Source of the DNA: Malaya genurostris
Lineage: Eukaryota > Arthropoda > Insecta > Diptera > Culicidae
Assembly (NCBI RefSeq): GCF_030247185.1
Contig: NC_080571.1
Span: 211,106,880 to 211,170,879 of the forward strand
Reading direction: 5' to 3'
Length of the DNA stretch: 64,000 bases
Part shown: piece by piece, positions 58,883 through 64,000 of the stretch
Numbering within the stretch: position 1 is the first letter of the stretch
Layout: the number at the start of each line of letters is the position of its first letter
The notes under the pieces: model-generated
Seen by the model: only the letters and a program-made list of their open reading frames with translations
The model's database searches: none
What the model was told of the DNA's origin: nothing
Translations under genes and position numbers: made by a program

Positions 58883-59995
58883 AAAATCGTGCCTGGCGGT
58901 TCTTCATCTGATTATATACGATTGCTATCCATCACGGAATGAACACTACGACTATCTGCGTATGTTAATTCATAGTATAGTAAAGATATGTTCTTCGGGA
59001 GACTTTAGAAATTCAAGTTTTTTTTTGTTTTACGATAGTGATAAAATTTACTCTTTTAGCATAACCTCGCTGTTGAATGAATATCTAGCGATAGAAATAT
59101 ATTCCAAAATAACTAAAAATAAATGCTTTCTTAGAACTGTTTTCGAAATATATGGGAGCGATTTCACGCGCTTAATCATCGTGTGAAATCTGCTCCGTTC
59201 ACTTCTACACAGTCACGTTATCCAAATGCTTTGAAAACTCCTTTCCAGCATTTAAAATATTCTTGGTGAGCAAGATTAGACCAACTGTTCAAATCGAAGT
59301 ACTTGATCTACAACGGAAAGGAAAATAAGAGTAGCGTCTTAGCAATATTATGATTCGAAGCTAGTACCTGCGCAAATACCATTTTTATATTTTTCTCCAT
59401 GCTGTAAATTCTTCTTTCTATTTCGGGGTTTACTGGGCGAATTAAACAGTATTTCGGCATCCGTAATAACCAATCAACCGTTGTTCTTCTGGTTCGCACA
59501 AATCGCGTTCGATTTATTTAGGGACAAATTATATTTTGTAAATAAACTACACGTAACCAAGGTTCTGGTAACTATTATTCAAAATCAACAGATTTCGTCC
59601 TTTGTTGCCAGTTTCAATAATTTTCCAATCAATTTCGTTTTGACATTACCAGTTACTGAGGGGTACTTAAATTTACGATACAGTTTTTATAGGCGAGTGG
59701 CAGGTCGTGTCGTCGGCTCGAGTGTCAGATTTCAAACAAAAGTTAAAATTAACCGCGAAATGGTTCACAGCCTTTGTTGCCTACTGATAATGGTTATCGA
59801 TTAGTGTAGTTTTGAATCCAGTTTAAAACATTTTTTGCGTATTTTGTTTCGCCAGTTTAGTGACGGTGTACAATATTTAACCCACTTTACTCTATAACTC
59901 CGGAACCGGAAGTCGGATCCGGATGAAATTCTGAAATATCCGTAACGTTTCATTTTAATCAAATTGTTAAAATAGGTTCAGCTATCTCTGAGCAA
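58883..59995. other. Gene-free stretch
   Basis: AT-rich. 59880-59995 belongs to the 'ggaagtcggatccggatgaa' repeat family and leads into the microsatellite that follows, the same arrangement as at 5560-5719. No gene. Confidence 0.45.
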
Positions 59996-59996
59996 T

Positions 59997-61700
<1,704 letters not shown>

Positions 61701-62110
61701 GCTCTCGGCACATAGTGTAGTATGTGTAAAACTGTGTCTGTTTTACGCTATTACGATGACGGTGACCGACACGAGAGCAAATTCGCAGAGTGGTTGTGCA
61801 CAGTGAACTGCAGGACTACGACGGCTACGCTACGAATTTCACGATTTGAGTTGATTCAGTGGTGCATGGTGGAAAATAGTTGGCTGCCTATTTCTGCACA
61901 GTTATCATTGTTGTCAATTGTGTTGTGGATTAGTGGGTGTTTTTTTTTTGTTCTAAACGCTGGTGCTTGTTTACCGAACGGAGAAACCAGACAAAGCCAC
62001 TTTTCCCTCACTGAGGTTGATGGGAATCATCAGCCAGTGACGGAGACACATACGGCACACACAAAAATACACCGATGTGAAAAGAGAAGTACGAGAACGT
62101 GAAGAAGCAC
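61701..62110 (+). other. Possible exon-like region, not resolved
   Basis: A plus-strand frame at 61722-62102 starts with a true ATG and holds a hydrophobic stretch (LSLLSIVLWISGCFFFVLNA) that could be a signal anchor. Composition is less AT-rich than its surroundings. The remainder is Thr/His-rich and shows no domain. There are no homologous features or splice sites to extend it, so I do not call a gene. Confidence 0.25.
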
Positions 62111-64000
62111 AAAAAAGGTTCGAGAAAAGCAAATGAATGAAAATAGTTTCAGCTAAATAAGGAAGAATTTCGTCAATCACTAGATATCGTGTTTAGAAAA
62201 TTCTAGCTAAATTATCGCTTTGATTTACCGGTTTGGAATACCTGAAATAGCGACGTAGTTTGTACGAGTTCGTAAAGTGTTGCATAGAAAAAGAATATAA
62301 GAAAAAATCTACTCCAGGTTTTGTTATTTAAAATATCCATATAGGAGGTGGATTATTTTTGTTGAGTGGTATTTTCAATGTAAAACATTGGAGCAACACC
62401 GTAGTACAAGTAGTGGCTAGCACTGTCAGGAATACAATTTTAAACTGGACTAGGAGGAGCCAGAATACTGAGATTTTCGATTCGGGCAAATTATGGTGAG
62501 TAACAAGAAAAAAGTTCATCATTAGGACTAAAAATATTCAGTAAATTTGTTTGCTCTGCAGGGGAATTCAATAATACTCGCTCAATAGGAAGCATGAAAT
62601 AGCATTTCCATGGCTACCTGTTTGCACATTTCCTATTCCATTGGTTGGTATGAAAAAAAATAAAACCAAAAAAATCAGGTCTACAGATTTCCTGGTATTG
62701 TTTTTCAGTAGCAATTTTTGTTTCGCTCTAATACTACATTAATTACAAATTTTGTTGCAATTTTTTATTATTCTATGTTTTGTTCACGAATGCAATACAA
62801 CATCCAAGTAATGTAGGTTTCTTTGATAGTATTAGTAGAAGTACAAATGCACACAGCAGACTGTGACTGACAATTTCAGAGAATGATTTAAGTAAGGGTA
62901 GCACTTAAGTTTTATAAGGCAGCGCTATTCAACAGCGAAAGGCAGCTGAAAAGTAATAGATAAAAATACTGATTTGATGACTCAACGCTCCATCCGTTTG
63001 TTTGTGCACAGTGCACAGTGCAGTCCGGGAACCGCATGCTGGTGCTAATTCACAGGGCGTTGAAGCTTTTTTTTATCCACATGATAAAATTAACCGGTAT
63101 GACCGAATGAAATAAGCCTGAACTAATTATTGTAAGCGAAATGTTGTTTTGTTTGTGTTGGAGCTCTGGTTCTATTGTTGTTGAGTTGGTGGTTTAATGC
63201 ATAGGGCAATGGTTTCACAAACCGACAAGTTGTTGTCGTATGTTCGAGTCATGGTAATGAAAGATTTTTTGTGTCAGTTTGATCGTAGCACAAGTCATGA
63301 AATGGTTCTGTATGACAATAATCGGTGGCAAAATCTATTGAAACAAAATGAATCGACGAACAAACCGCCACCAAAACGAAAAAATATTGAGAGATTTTTC
63401 TTTCTTTCTTCACGGTTAGATTCTTTCCTTTGAAAATGAAAAAAATAATATTTTTTTCCTTGTATCCTCAATGGCGTGTGTTTGTTACGCATGTGTTTGA
63501 GGAGGGTATAAACTTTCGGTCAGTACACAAGAATTCCGTGTCACATACGACCATCAGGTGGTTACACGTCGACATTGTCAAGAAGCCGCTCAATTTTCAT
63601 TTGAAGAAAGGCGAGTGGGTAATGTCAGAAACATTACCGGATTGACGTGACTACGAGTAATTTCCTCTAATTGAATGCTGATGAAACGAACAATAAAATA
63701 TCGTCCTGAAGTTGTCAAAATGTACCAAACCAATACAAAAAAAAATGCACGAACGTAAACCAACTGAATATTGGTTTCATTTGCACTCGTTTGGTGCGAA
63801 GTGTGCATTTCAAACACTTCAATAAACTTATTATTTCCACTTCCGATTTGCATATTTCAAAAGTTTAATAATTCTTATAGCTCTTTTACAAACTTTCATA
63901 GCCCTTTTCGGTGTATTTTGTTTCAATGCAAATAACAAAAAGCTGATGCTGATGCTTAAAATATTTCACGCATTTTCAATGAAAGAATCCAATCCAACAT
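62111..64000. other. Gene-free stretch to window end
   Basis: 63186-63360 is a degenerate copy of the SINE at 34978-35190 (gttggtggtttaatgcatag, tgttgtcgtatgttcgag, ctgtatgacaataatcgg). 63605-63660 carries the 'gtgggtaatgtcagaaacat' repeat phrase. Nothing else is recognised. Confidence 0.45.

Noticed and set aside
61722..62102. 126-residue frame with hydrophobic segment as a secreted or membrane protein gene
   Set aside because: Kept only as an unresolved region: no family similarity, no exon partners, and Thr/His-rich low-complexity tail.

Overview
The window is AT-rich, intron-bearing animal nuclear DNA. It most likely comes from a mosquito (Culicidae) with a large, repeat-filled genome. 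The evidence is short introns (about 50-120 bp), Dipteran-type gene families (a ZAD C2H2 zinc-finger protein, Hook, a Hes repressor ending in WRPW), a DD37E Tc1-mariner relic of a type known from mosquitoes, tRNA-derived SINEs, and many terminal-inverted-repeat (MITE-like) elements. The species assignment is inference; no search was run.

Four host protein genes can be modelled. (1) 36311-38265, +: a bHLH-Orange Hes-type repressor, 4 exons, 589 aa, ending WRPW. (2) 43387-47343, -: a ZAD plus about 13-finger C2H2 protein, 9 exons, 780 aa. (3) 51759-54066, +: the dynein adaptor Hook, 4 exons, 685 aa. (4) 54564-55142, -: a single-exon DUF2452 (C1orf50-like) protein, 192 aa. Hook and the DUF2452 gene converge tail to tail about 500 bp apart. 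The splice junctions of all three spliced genes keep frame, so these models are well supported.

The remainder is mostly mobile DNA and decayed repeats. Positions 1-36000 hold transposase relics (6.06 kb; 13.61-14.77 kb DD37E; 20.69-21.23 kb; 25.05-25.97 kb; 28.69-29.72 kb; 32.1-32.45 kb), a 5'-truncated non-LTR element (9.56-10.37 kb), SINEs, foldback elements and microsatellites. A striking 2,917-bp direct tandem duplication (14418-17334 and 17335-20251) appears identical in both copies and has TTTC microhomology at its edges. Positions 38.3-43.0 kb hold a decayed non-LTR retrotransposon (minus strand) whose reverse-transcriptase frame is split by a 1.4-kb TIR element with a 3-bp target duplication. 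From 47.6 kb to the end, between and beyond the Hook/DUF2452 pair, lie further MITEs (50.8, 55.4, 58.7 kb), TA microsatellites (48.5, 60.0 kb) and sequence without recognisable genes.

I did not find a convincing undescribed multi-gene system. The observations most worth following are the recent tandem duplication, the nested transposon insertion with a reconstructable empty site, the foldback repeat family capable of long hairpins, and the unusual loop and Orange-domain insertions in the Hes protein. Three GC-richer islands (about 240-1900, 26815-28100, 61700-62110) could be promoters or 5' exons of genes outside or around the window, but I could not build coding models there.
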